Assembly: GCF_023715445.1 (NCBI RefSeq)
Contig: NZ_JAMBOD010000001.1
Span: 682,001-746,000 of the forward strand
Source of the DNA: Fictibacillus nanhaiensis
Lineage (GTDB): Bacteria > Bacillota > Bacilli > Bacillales > Fictibacillaceae
DNA: 64,000 bases
Reading direction: 5' to 3'
The notes under the pieces were generated by a model. The model saw nothing but the letters and a program-made list of their open reading frames with translations, made no database searches and was not told the origin of the DNA. A program made the position numbers and the translations under genes. Below, piece by piece: positions 46,705 through 53,520 of this stretch; the first letter of the stretch is position 1, and every line of letters starts with the position of its first letter.

Positions 46705-46776
46705 TACAAACGCCTCCTGGTTTTTTACCTATTCTATTCCCTGTTTATATATTTTAAACACATTTATTTTTTTCTT

Positions 46777-47058
46777 TTAACGGGCCTGTTTCCCAAGGTT
46801 GGCTTTAGCCTGCTGAATTAGTTCCTTAACCATCCTGCCGCCAATTTGCCCCCCTACACGTCCCGCATCTTTTGAAGTAATCTTTCCATTGTAGCCCTTT
46901 TCTAAAGATACACCCATATCTTTCGCTACCTCATACTTTACATCGTCCGGAGACTTTTCAGAAACATTGTAACCTGCTTCCCTCATTACTTTAGCTTTTA
47001 ATTTATCTAATCCTTCACGTGCTTCTGGAACGATTGGCTGTCTTTTTCTTCTTGCCAT
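46777..47058 (-). CDS. Alpha/beta-type small acid-soluble spore protein
   Basis: A 93-residue protein with the two conserved SASP segments: YEVAKDMGVSLEKGYNGKIT (containing the GPR cleavage-like region) and DAGRVGGQIGGRMVKELIQQA. A basic N-terminal extension (MARRKRQPIVPEAREGLDKLK) makes it longer than the classic 60-72 residue SASPs. It resembles the extended alpha/beta-type SASPs found in many Bacillaceae. It would bind and protect spore DNA. The gene lies upstream (on the minus strand) of the small membrane peptide and downstream of the small basic membrane protein. Confidence 0.85.
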   Translation of the reverse strand: MARRKRQPIVPEAREGLDKLKAKVMREAGYNVSEKSPDDVKYEVAKDMGVSLEKGYNGKITSKDAGRVGGQIGGRMVKELIQQAKANLGKQAR

Positions 47059-47095
47059 TTTAAAAACTCCTTTTTTCTTTAGTTTGCCCGAACAT

Positions 47096-47131
47096 AAAAA
47101 TAAAAAGGCTGTAAATGTTACCAGCCTTTTA
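47096..47131 (-). terminator. Intrinsic terminator downstream of 47138-47413
   Basis: Arms AAAAGGCT / AGCCTTTT followed by a T-rich tail on the minus strand. Confidence 0.8.
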
Positions 47132-47137
47132 AAAATG

Positions 47138-47413
47138 CTATTTGTTCGTATTTGAATTTTTATCTGGAGCTAATTCATCTGCAAACTCAGTAAAACCTGC
47201 CATATTGGGTTTCTGCGCCCTACCCAATCGGAAATTGTTCATTATATTTTCCATCGGACGCATCATGTTACCGTTTTGATTTCTTCTGACACCATACGCA
47301 GCTAAGCTAACAGCCAAACTTAATAAAGTTCCCCACATCCACCCTCTGCCGTTTCTTCTTCGTCCTCTATTCATGTTAAAAAGTGCAGTTTTCCAGTTGT
47401 TCAACGTAAGCAC
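47138..47413 (-). CDS. Small basic membrane-associated hypothetical protein
   Basis: A 91-residue protein. It has an Arg-rich patch (NRGRRRNGRGW, about 15-25), a hydrophobic helix (WGTLLSLAVSLAAYGV, about 27-42) and a polar, Asn-rich C-terminal half ending in a Lys/Asn tail. The helix followed by RRNQNGNMMRPMENIMNNF resembles short DUF3918/YrzQ-like proteins, but this is a weak resemblance. It has its own terminator. Confidence 0.55.
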   Translation of the reverse strand: MLTLNNWKTALFNMNRGRRRNGRGWMWGTLLSLAVSLAAYGVRRNQNGNMMRPMENIMNNFRLGRAQKPNMAGFTEFADELAPDKNSNTNK

Positions 47414-47588
47414 TCCCCTTTTAGAAATTAGAAAGCAATATTCTCACTTTCGTTAGTACTTTTTGCTTTAAGGGGTTTAGATATGCTGCCATATTAAGGG
47501 CAATAGCAAAATAAGGCACTCCGCCGGTTCTGATATGACCGTAATGATTTGCTTAGCTGGGATTCCACAGGATTTCCTTGTAAAAAGA

Positions 47589-47640
47589 CCACCGCATGCC
47601 CCGCGGAAAAGTGAGCATCCACAGTTAGGAGCAGCAGAAC
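47589..47640. repeat. Degenerate partial copy of the 44.5-kb palindromic repeat
   Basis: ACCGCATGCCCCGCGGAAAA then GTGAGC matches the right half of the repeat at 44533-44660 (ACCGCACGCCCTGCGGAAAG...) with a few changes. The left half is largely unrecognisable. Confidence 0.5.
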
Positions 47641-47684
47641 AGATGAAAAACGATGTTTTACGGTACGTGTTCTTATATTTATTA

Positions 47685-47800
47685 CACGTTCGCTCAAACT
47701 TATGGAGGTTTCGCTCAAAAACGCCGAGTTACGCTCAGAATTCTCTAGCTACGCTCAAACTACCTCTCGTTTCGCTCAAAATATCCTTTTTTCGCTCAAA
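47685..47800. repeat. Tandem CGCTCAAA repeat with 20-21 bp period
   Basis: Six copies of CGCTCAAA (one reads CGCTCAGA) begin at 47691, 47712, 47732, 47752, 47773 and 47793, so the period is 21, 20, 20, 21 and 20 bases, close to two turns of DNA. The bases between copies vary. The array fills the DNA just after the stop of the vestigial ORF 47801-47896. Most of the 387-base gap 47414-47800 is taken up by this array and the repeat remnant. Confidence 0.8.
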
Positions 47801-47896
47801 TTACCTCTCTACTTCATCTAAAGAAAGCGTAGTAACAGATGTAGAGTCTCCCTTTTTTATTTTTTCTCTTCCTAATTCAAATTTTCGGCATCGCAT
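47801..47896 (-). pseudogene. Vestigial paralogue of the 50-residue protein at 48394
   Basis: The minus strand reads ...IAPEMRCRK... then GDSTSVTTLSLDEVER stop, closely matching IAPGMDD... and GEYTSVTTLSWDEVDPS of the intact gene at 48394-48546. A stop codon (TGA) lies just before the IAPEM segment and no ribosome binding site is seen, so it appears inactivated. It sits on the other side of the sigK fragment from its relative. Confidence 0.6.
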
Positions 47897-47925
47897 TTCC
47901 GGAGCAATTCATTTACTGCTAAATA

Positions 47926-47960
47926 AAATAAAAAGGCTGTAAGTGGTTACCAGCCTTTTC
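47926..47960 (-). terminator. Intrinsic terminator after the sigK C-terminal half
   Basis: Nine-base arms AAAAGGCTG / CAGCCTTTT followed by a T-rich tail on the minus strand, directly downstream of the sigma-K fragment. Confidence 0.85.
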
Positions 47961-47962
47961 GT

Positions 47963-48337
47963 TCAGTATATATCCTTTTGACCTTGCTGACGGCTTCTAT
48001 AGAACTCATGAAAAAGCTTCATAAGCGCTCTTTTTTCAATACGAGAGACATAACTCCTTGAGATGCCAAGCTGCTTTGCGATTTCTCTTTGTGTTTTTTC
48101 TTTTTGAAGATCCAGGCCAAATCGTCCTACTATCACTTCTTTTTCCCTGTCATCCAACACATGAATATAATCGTAAATCTTCTTCTTCTGCATTTTTAAC
48201 TGTATCGCATCAACAACATCTTCAGTTTCAGCTTTTAAGACATCGATCAGTGTAATTTCATTCCCTTCTTTGTCCGTCCCGATCGGATCATGAAGGGAGA
48301 CATCTTTTTTTGTTTTCTTCAACGCACGCAAATGCAT
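47963..48337 (-). CDS. spoIIIC: Sigma-K C-terminal half (SpoIIIC-like), gene split
   Basis: 124 residues from [20 protein letters not shown] through [18 protein letters not shown] and [20 protein letters not shown]. This is the region 3-4 part of sigma-K, the late mother-cell sigma factor. Region 2 (core binding and -10 recognition) is absent. Upstream in frame only 12 unrelated codons plus IEIL precede a stop. The intact protein would read ...IENEILMHL, so the break falls just before this segment, matching the skin insertion point in B. subtilis. A functional sigma-K would need DNA rearrangement joining it to an N-terminal half, which is not in the window. A terminator follows. Confidence 0.92.
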   Translation of the reverse strand: MHLRALKKTKKDVSLHDPIGTDKEGNEITLIDVLKAETEDVVDAIQLKMQKKKIYDYIHVLDDREKEVIVGRFGLDLQKEKTQREIAKQLGISRSYVSRIEKRALMKLFHEFYRSRQQGQKDIY

Positions 48338-48352
48338 CAGAATTTCGATTCT
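48338..48352 (-). other. Candidate recombination junction of the split sigK
   Basis: On the minus strand CGAAATTCTG immediately precedes the sigma-K ATGCAT. Intact sigK genes have GAAATTCT at this place (codons for E-I-L), while the sequence further upstream diverges completely. The crossover core is therefore likely within these bases. The partner site was not found in the window. Confidence 0.5.
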
Positions 48353-48393
48353 AAAGTCATTAGTATAGTAAGGAAATGAAATCTAAGGATTAC

Positions 48394-48546
48394 TTAGCTG
48401 GGGTCAACCTCATCCCACGAAAGCGTAGTGACTGATGTGTATTCCCCTTCTTTAATTTCATGTTCCGTAGCATCCTGCATAAGTTCTTCCTTATCATCCA
48501 TACCTGGAGCGATCGTGGGTTCATCTTTCTTTTTCTTTTCGTTCAT
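48394..48546 (-). CDS. 50-residue acidic hypothetical protein
   Basis: MNEKKKKDEPTIAPGMDDKE then a Glu-rich middle and GEYTSVTTLSWDEVDPS at the C-terminus. A GAAAGGAGATGG ribosome binding site lies 5-8 bases before the ATG. It is a charged, probably disordered protein that I do not recognise. A disrupted relative lies at 47801-47896. It is just to the right of the sigK junction, so it would be the first gene of a skin-type element. Conservation of the C-terminal TSVTTLS-(W/L)-DEV motif in both copies supports that it is translated. Confidence 0.65.
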   Translation of the reverse strand: MNEKKKKDEPTIAPGMDDKEELMQDATEHEIKEGEYTSVTTLSWDEVDPS

Positions 48547-48753
48547 TTTTATCCATCTCCTTTCTTGCATACTTTTTCCTCAAAAGAAATTTGTATTCGA
48601 AGAAAAAAATATCGCCATAAATCAAATGTGTACAATAGTTGTAAATCAGTTGTGGATATTTTATTACGATAAAAACGCAATATGATGAAAACCGCTTCAC
48701 TCAATAGGAACGTTCCGTATCAATTAAGAAAAGTCGTCATAATCCGATTCCCC

Positions 48754-49000
48754 CTAATATATTTGAATATGTTCTTCAAATACTTTTATCTCTCTTATAA
48801 CATGACTAATAAGCGATTTTTCCTCTTTACCTTTTAAAAAGTGAAAATTTGGCTGCCTCTTCGAGTAATCCCTTTCCATATATATGTTGTTCACTGTAAT
48901 TCTTTCTTGCCTCGAACTCGTCCAGATTCTTTATTACGTTCTTCTATATTTTTTAATTCCCTCAATGAATGTTTTATTTCTCTTCTGATATTCATCTTCA
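48754..49000 (-). pseudogene. Decayed C-terminal fragment of a SpoIVCA-type recombinase
   Basis: The minus strand ends KEEKSLISHVIREIKVFEEH then IQIY stop, nearly identical to the C-terminus of the intact recombinase at 58469 (DKKSLIRHVVREIKVYDEH, IQIY). Nucleotide similarity continues through the coiled-coil region (about 58745 in the intact copy) but with frameshifts and in-frame stops. Everything N-terminal to this, including the catalytic domain, is missing. It lies inside the 522-base gap 48547-49068, 0.4 kb from the split sigK. It may be what is left of an earlier recombinase. Confidence 0.85.
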
Positions 49001-49027
49001 TAAAAATTTACCGATCCCCTAAAAACA

Positions 49028-49055
49028 ATAAAAAGGCTCTTGATTACAAGAGCCG
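49028..49055 (-). terminator. Intrinsic terminator of the manganese catalase gene
   Basis: Eight-base arms GGCTCTTG / CAAGAGCC followed by TTTTTATTG on the minus strand. Confidence 0.85.
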
Positions 49056-49068
49056 ATTTCTTCTATTA

Positions 49069-49929
49069 TTATGCGTTCATATCCCTTAAACCTGGAGCAT
49101 GTTCATTAGGTCTTTCAGGACGTTCAGGCACGGGATAACCTTGTGGTGGTTCTACAACTTGCAGCGTACCTTCATTTCTGCTTGGAGATTGTCCCTGGAA
49201 TATCTCACTGATCGTAGTATCGTCCAATCTAAAATTAAACTGTGCATTATGGAAACCCATATCTACATATTTTTTACACTCAGGATATTTATTAATATCA
49301 TAATTTGGAACAGGGAAAACTTTACCCCATTCAACACCTAATGTTTCTAGTGCTTTAGCAAATGCGTTTTGGTGTGCATTATCCCTAACAATTAAGAATG
49401 CTAGCGTTTCTCGAAACGCTTTATTGGTACTCATCTCATAAATTCTTGATTTCTGAAGAACTCCAGTTGACTCAAGTACAAGATTATCAAGTAAATCACC
49501 AATTAGGTTGCCATGGCTGTACACCCAAGATCCATTCCATGGAAGACCGGCAGCGTCAACGGGAAGAGAAGATTGTGCACCAATAATAAAATGATGGGGG
49601 TTTGAATTAGTATTTTTAACTGGGTCATCTAATGGCGCACCATCTATACTGGAATTTCCAACACCAGGTTCACCCGAGCCATCTAACAGTTGATTAATCG
49701 TATGCTGAACGAGTTCGACATGACTAATTTCTTCGAGAAAAACACCACGGAGTAAATCACGATATTTTCTTTCCTTACCTCTAAAATTGTTGCTTTGGAA
49801 GAAATATTGCATCATGGTACGCATTTCTCCAAAATGCCCGCCTAATATTTCCTGCAACACTCTGGCTGCTGCAGGATCTGGCTTATCAGGTGTAATGACG
49901 TTTATTAAATCTTCTTTGTAAAAATACAC
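49069..49929 (-). CDS. Manganese catalase (YdbD-like)
   Basis: A ferritin-like dimanganese catalase of 286 residues that breaks down hydrogen peroxide. Helices with metal-ligand residues are GGHFGEMRTMMQYFF (Glu, about 30), EEISHVELVQHTI (Glu/His, about 67-72), LVLESTGVLQKSR (Glu) and RDNAHQNAFAKAL (His). A Pro-rich tail ends the protein. A GTG at 49929 is preferred to the ATG at 49947 because AAGAGGT lies 6 bases before the GTG, while nothing precedes the ATG, and because the resulting start agrees with YdbD-type proteins. Spore-coat and general-stress manganese catalases both belong here. Location among SASP and germination genes suggests a spore role. Confidence 0.88.
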   Translation of the reverse strand: MYFYKEDLINVITPDKPDPAAARVLQEILGGHFGEMRTMMQYFFQSNNFRGKERKYRDLLRGVFLEEISHVELVQHTINQLLDGSGEPGVGNSSIDGAPLDDPVKNTNSNPHHFIIGAQSSLPVDAAGLPWNGSWVYSHGNLIGDLLDNLVLESTGVLQKSRIYEMSTNKAFRETLAFLIVRDNAHQNAFAKALETLGVEWGKVFPVPNYDINKYPECKKYVDMGFHNAQFNFRLDDTTISEIFQGQSPSRNEGTLQVVEPPQGYPVPERPERPNEHAPGLRDMNA

Positions 49930-50343
49930 AGGATAACCTCTTTTCATTCAATTAATTATATAACCATGGATAGGTTTAGCGCGGGATATAAATAATATTC
50001 AAGTTATTAAATGAATTGATGTCCGGCATGGGGTTTTATCCTCTCACGTAATGAACCTTTATCCTTAGAATTGCTTTTCCAGCAGGGGTGAATATATGTA
50101 AGTTTCCACTGGTGATGCTTAAATAGTTTATGCTTGAGAAAATGGCGTCCTCCGTATGGGATGGTATTGATCATGATGGAGCAGTAGATTAAAAGTCCCG
50201 TAAGACATTTTATACGGACAATTTTAGTTCTGAAAAAAAACTGCCAAAATTGGCAACTGGTCTGTTAGATCACCTTGTTATTTTAAAAAACAAAGCTTAC
50301 TTATTTTTAAAAACTAACTTATTCCTCTATTCGTCCTTTCCTA
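49930..50343. other. Gap without recognised gene
   Basis: About 410 bases upstream of the manganese catalase. Only very short ORFs occur, none with a convincing ribosome binding site. A small AT-bordered hairpin (TGCCAA/TTGGCA) lies near 50243-50256. Any catalase promoter should lie at the left edge; I could not assign one. Confidence 0.5.
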
Positions 50344-50487
50344 TTATTCTTTAATCCCTTCTAACCACTCCAAGTAACAATCTGTACATAAAAGTTCATC
50401 TTTTTCGCTACCATCTCTAAAAAAGGTTACTAAATATTGTTTTCCTTCTTCAATTTGATAATTACAATAAAAACAAAGCTCTTCCAT
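50344..50487 (-). CDS. 47-residue zinc-ribbon-like hypothetical protein
   Basis: The ORF reads MEELCFYCNYQIEEGKQYLV, then a short acidic segment, then ELLCTDCYLEWLEGIKE. Two CxxC pairs (Cys5/Cys8 and Cys34/Cys37) form a likely zinc ribbon, with DGSEKDE in the loop. An AGGAGA ribosome binding site lies 8 bases before the ATG. I cannot name a family with confidence. It is between the manganese catalase and the SASP array on the same strand. Confidence 0.7.
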   Translation of the reverse strand: MEELCFYCNYQIEEGKQYLVTFFRDGSEKDELLCTDCYLEWLEGIKE

Positions 50488-50853
50488 ATTCAAAATTCTC
50501 CTGTTAGTTTAATTTTATATTTAAAACAATAGCTTGGTTTTATTGGTCCAAATAGTTTTGACTATTTTTTTACTCATAATTAAGTCTCTCCTCTAAGCCT
50601 CAGCATTTATTATGTATTTTTATTTAATAATTATTATGAAAGTTTGCGACTTCTTTGTACTTCCTGATGAAGCATTATTCACATTAGATGATTATGCCTT
50701 TTGAATAAATTAACAAAGACTGGATAGGCTAATTTCAACCTTATTAATATGTAAAAACATTTATGTAAAATACAGATAAAAAAATAACCTATCAACCTAA
50801 TTCGAAAAGTTATTTCAATTAAAAAATGTTAATTTGGCTTCCCCATACTGAAT
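50488..50853. other. AT-rich gap without recognised gene
   Basis: About 370 bases between the zinc-ribbon gene and the SASP terminator. No ORF with ribosome binding site, RNA gene or clear repeat was seen. Confidence 0.5.
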
Positions 50854-50882
50854 AAAAAAAGCTACTTCAAGAACGAAGTAGC
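50854..50882 (-). terminator. Terminator of SASP gene 1
   Basis: Arms GCTACTTC / GAAGTAGC followed by TTTTTTT on the minus strand. Confidence 0.85.
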
Positions 50883-50904
50883 AAATTTAATCTAAGTACT
50901 CAGG

Positions 50905-51117
50905 TTAGCGAGCTTGTCCACCACCAAGTTGTGCTTGAGCTTGAGCTACAAGACGTTTTGTGATTTCGCCACCTACTGATCCGTTTGCACGTGAAACTGT
51001 GTCAGCTCCTAGTTGAACACCAAATTCAGTTGCGATTTCATACTTCATTTGTTGTAGAGCTTGTTCTGCACCTGCAACAAGAATCTGATTACGATTTCCA
51101 CCACTACGATTTGCCAT
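50905..51117 (-). CDS. Alpha/beta SASP 1 (MANRSGG subtype)
   Basis: A 70-residue major spore DNA-binding protein of the SspA/SspB kind. It starts [20 protein letters not shown], continues with [16 protein letters not shown] (GPR cleavage site within EIATEF) and the DNA-binding [20 protein letters not shown] block, and ends in GGGQAR. These proteins coat forespore DNA, giving UV and heat resistance, and are degraded by GPR in germination. An AAAGGAGGTGAC ribosome binding site sets the start. A TGCATAA motif (51162-51168), the likely -10 of a sigma-G promoter, starts 45 bases before the ATG. Confidence 0.96.
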   Translation of the reverse strand: MANRSGGNRNQILVAGAEQALQQMKYEIATEFGVQLGADTVSRANGSVGGEITKRLVAQAQAQLGGGQAR

Positions 51118-51329
51118 ATTTGTCACCTCCTTTAAATATAACATCTCTCGCAAAACAAATTTTATGCAAAAAAATTAATAAATTTCAGGGTATATTCTTC
51201 CATAATCTGTTTATCATATTAAATGTGGTCGGGATAACACATTGTGTATACAACAGTGCCATGCTTGTATACACCTCCTTTTGGGTTATCCCTCCCCAAA
51301 ATAAGAACTGGAACTTACATATATAATAT

Positions 51330-51358
51330 AAAAGGCTACCTACAAGAAGTAGGTAGCC
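51330..51358 (-). terminator. Terminator of SASP gene 2
   Basis: Ten-base perfect arms GGCTACCTAC / GTAGGTAGCC with a T-rich tail on the minus strand. Confidence 0.88.
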
Positions 51359-51375
51359 ATAGCCATGTTATTTAG

Positions 51376-51591
51376 TTATTTAGATTGACCAAATCCAGAT
51401 AATTGTCCTTGAGCTTGAGCCACAAGACGTTTAGTGATTTCACCACCTACAGACCCGTTTGCACGAGATGTAGAGTCAGCTCCAAGTTGTACACCAAATT
51501 CAGTAGCGATCTCGTACTTCATTTGTTCAACTGCTTGTTGAGCACCAGGTACTAATAATTGGTTTCTGTTTCCGCTGTTGTTGTTCGGCAT
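51376..51591 (-). CDS. Alpha/beta SASP 2 (MPNNN subtype)
   Basis: A 71-residue SASP. It differs from its neighbours at the N-terminus ([20 protein letters not shown]) and uses a Ser ([11 protein letters not shown]) where the MANRSGG type has Thr or Val. The GPR-cleavage and DNA-binding segments are otherwise identical. A GGGAGGAGGTGAAAC ribosome binding site precedes the ATG. Upstream, ACCCATTTTTT and CATACTT (51641-51647) are shared with SASP 4 and probably form its sigma-G promoter. The last 20 or so codons plus the 3' flank are also shared with SASP 4, evidence of duplication. Confidence 0.96.
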   Translation of the reverse strand: MPNNNSGNRNQLLVPGAQQAVEQMKYEIATEFGVQLGADSTSRANGSVGGEITKRLVAQAQGQLSGFGQSK

Positions 51592-52003
51592 TATGTTTCA
51601 CCTCCTCCCTTATTGGTATTAGAATCCCGCAAATAAAACAAAGTATGTTATGTAAAAAATGGGTGTGATAAGGAATTGTACTTGCAAAAAAAGAGAGGAC
51701 TAAAAACATGAATGTTTTAGTCCAGTGAAACATATTGGCTAGCAACCAATTAGATTTTTTAAAAGGTATTCAACTGTTTCCACAAAAGGTTTTTTTAATA
51801 ACATTATTGTGATCGGACCGATCTTTTTTTATCCAAAAAATAAACACTCACAAAGATTGTACATCAGATGATTTGATCAAAAAGGTCGGTCGCGGCAAGA
51901 GATGAAATCCATTATTACTGCAAGTTTATAAAGCTGGAACTGCTCATTTTATAAAACGTCATTGATCATATTTTCTATTTAAGTGGTCAGGTTATTTTTG
52001 GCA
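51592..52003. other. Gap between SASP genes 2 and 3 with orphan hairpins
   Basis: Besides the SASP 2 promoter region this holds a minus-strand terminator-like hairpin at 51695-51722 (GGACTAAAA / TTTTAGTCC, then T-run) and a plus-strand one at 51814-51833 (GATCGG / CCGATC then TTTTTTT). Neither follows a recognisable gene, suggesting lost genes or small RNAs. No ORF with a ribosome binding site was seen. Confidence 0.5.
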
Positions 52004-52036
52004 TAAAAAAGAGACTACCTACAAAGAGATAGCCTC
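52004..52036 (-). terminator. Terminator of SASP gene 3
   Basis: Imperfect hairpin GAGGCTATCTC / GTAGGTAGTCTC with TTTTTTAT on the minus strand. Confidence 0.75.
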
Positions 52037-52050
52037 GAGTGTTCTAAGTA

Positions 52051-52269
52051 TTAACGAGAGAATGCTCCACCTGAAAGTTGTGATTGAGCTTGGGCTACAA
52101 GACGTTTAGTAATCTCGCCACCTACTGACCCGTTTGCACGAGATGTAGTATCAGCTCCTAGTTGAACACCAAACTCAGTTGCGATCTCATACTTCATTTG
52201 TTGTAAAGCTTGTTCAGCACCTTGAACAAGGATTTGGTTACGGTTTCCACCACCACTACGATTTGCCAT
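52051..52269 (-). CDS. Alpha/beta SASP 3 (MANRSGG subtype)
   Basis: A 72-residue SASP beginning [20 protein letters not shown], with [20 protein letters not shown] and the conserved [17 protein letters not shown] block, ending SGGAFSR. Nearly identical to SASP 5 at the C-terminus. An AAAGGAGGTGAATAC ribosome binding site selects the ATG at 52269 over an upstream start. TGCATAATA (52314-52320 region), a good sigma-G -10 candidate, begins 45 bases before the ATG, the same distance as in SASPs 1 and 5. Confidence 0.96.
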   Translation of the reverse strand: MANRSGGGNRNQILVQGAEQALQQMKYEIATEFGVQLGADTTSRANGSVGGEITKRLVAQAQSQLSGGAFSR

Positions 52270-52504
52270 TGTATTCACCTCCTTTTTTTTAATATCTCAC
52301 TCACTTTAATTTATTATGCATTGTTTCAAAATTTTTTTTATAAGTTTGTTCTTAAAAAGGAAATCTCATTGAAAGTTAGGTTCTAAAGGGTTACTTCGTT
52401 TTTAATTTTTTGTTACTTCGAAACCAAAGCCTGATATATCCTGAAGCTTATGATCTCAAACAGAACCTAATGAATTTTTCGTAACATGTAGATATAAATT
52501 AAAA

Positions 52505-52533
52505 AACAAAAAAGGCTGCCAATTAAGGCAGCC
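52505..52533 (-). terminator. Terminator of SASP gene 4
   Basis: Seven-base arms GGCTGCC / GGCAGCC with TTTTTTG on the minus strand. The DNA just before it, at the end of the gene, is the same as in SASP gene 2. Confidence 0.85.
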
Positions 52534-52550
52534 ATAGCCATGTTATTTAG

Positions 52551-52760
52551 TTATTTAGATTGAAATCCTGATACTTGTGATTGAGCTTGCGCTACAAGAC
52601 GTTTTGTAATTTCACCACCTACAGACCCGTTTGCACGAGATGTAGAGTCAGCTCCAAGTTGTACACCAAATTCAGTAGCGATTTCGTACTTCATTTGATC
52701 AACTGCTTGTTGTGCACCTGGCACTAGTAATTGGTTTCTGTTTGAGTTGTTGTTTGGCAT
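52551..52760 (-). CDS. Alpha/beta SASP 4 (MPNNN subtype)
   Basis: A 69-residue SASP starting [20 protein letters not shown], otherwise carrying the invariant [17 protein letters not shown] and [17 protein letters not shown] segments. It ends VSGFQSK. It pairs with SASP 2 in N-terminus, 5' region (GGGATTCTA, CATACTT at 52805-52811 and ACCCATTTTTTT) and 3' flank. An AAGGGAGGTGAACC ribosome binding site precedes the ATG. Expected to be made in the forespore under sigma-G. Confidence 0.96.
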   Translation of the reverse strand: MPNNNSNRNQLLVPGAQQAVDQMKYEIATEFGVQLGADSTSRANGSVGGEITKRLVAQAQSQVSGFQSK

Positions 52761-52985
52761 GTGGTTCACCTCCCTTATAAGTATAGAATCCCGCATTCAA
52801 ATTAAAGTATGTCATGAAAAAAATGGGTACATTTGAATAAACACTGGGACATTATGTTTACTCAGGTGTCTAAACGTTATTTTTTCATTTTGTATTAAAG
52901 ATAACGGAATTGGAGGATCAAATTTATCCACGATATTAAATAGTTGAACTATTTAAATGTTGTTTGAATATCTTGAAAAACGTTC

Positions 52986-53012
52986 AGAGGCCATCCAAAA
53001 AGGATAGCCTCT
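52986..53012 (-). terminator. Hairpin after SASP gene 5
   Basis: Eleven-base arms AGAGGCCATCC / GGATAGCCTCT with one G-U type mismatch. The T-run on the minus strand is weak and displaced, so termination is likely but less sure. Confidence 0.6.
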
Positions 53013-53033
53013 GAATATTTATTGTTCTAAGTA

Positions 53034-53249
53034 TTATCGCGGGAACGCTCCACCTGAAAGTTGTGACTGAGCCTGAGCTACAAGACGTTTTGTAATCTCA
53101 CCACCTACAGACCCGTTTGCACGAGAAGTAGTATCAGCTCCTAATTGAACACCAAATTCAGAAGCGATTTCATATTTCATTTGTTGTAAGGCTTGTTCAG
53201 CACCTTGAACTAAAATCTCGTTACGATTTCCACCACTACGGTTAGCCAT
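53034..53249 (-). CDS. Alpha/beta SASP 5 (MANRSGG subtype)
   Basis: A 71-residue SASP starting [20 protein letters not shown]. It has [17 protein letters not shown] at the GPR site (Ser as in B. subtilis SspA, where the other four have Thr), then [17 protein letters not shown] and the ending SGGAFPR. AAAAGGGGGTGAG is the ribosome binding site for the ATG at 53249. The TGCATAA motif (53294-53300) starts exactly 45 bases upstream. It is the most upstream gene of the array on the minus strand. Confidence 0.96.
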   Translation of the reverse strand: MANRSGGNRNEILVQGAEQALQQMKYEIASEFGVQLGADTTSRANGSVGGEITKRLVAQAQSQLSGGAFPR

Positions 53250-53467
53250 ATTACTCACCCCCTTTTCAATAAAATCCCCTAACCATTTCACAATTATGCA
53301 TTATTTGTAAATTGTTTTTTAAGTAAGAAGTAAACGTGGGTTCCCTACTTTAAATTTTAGTGTTTTGATATCTCAAAGAGCAAAAAAACGGAAAAGTACA
53401 GAAGAATTACTTTTAGTTAATTGTTTTGAACTGCAACCTGCTCACACAAAAATTTTATTTTATTAAT

Positions 53468-53495
53468 CAAAAAATACCCATTTGAAAAATGGGTA
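53468..53495 (-). terminator. Terminator of the WGxxGxxG lipoprotein gene
   Basis: Nine-base perfect arms TACCCATTT / AAATGGGTA followed by TTTTTTGA on the minus strand. Confidence 0.88.
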
Positions 53496-53520
53496 CATAA
53501 CCATTCAATATAAGCTAAGA

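Noticed and set aside
50140-50193. Short plus-strand ORF (MASSVWDGIDHDGAVD)
   Set aside because: Only 16 codons, no Shine-Dalgarno and no terminator.
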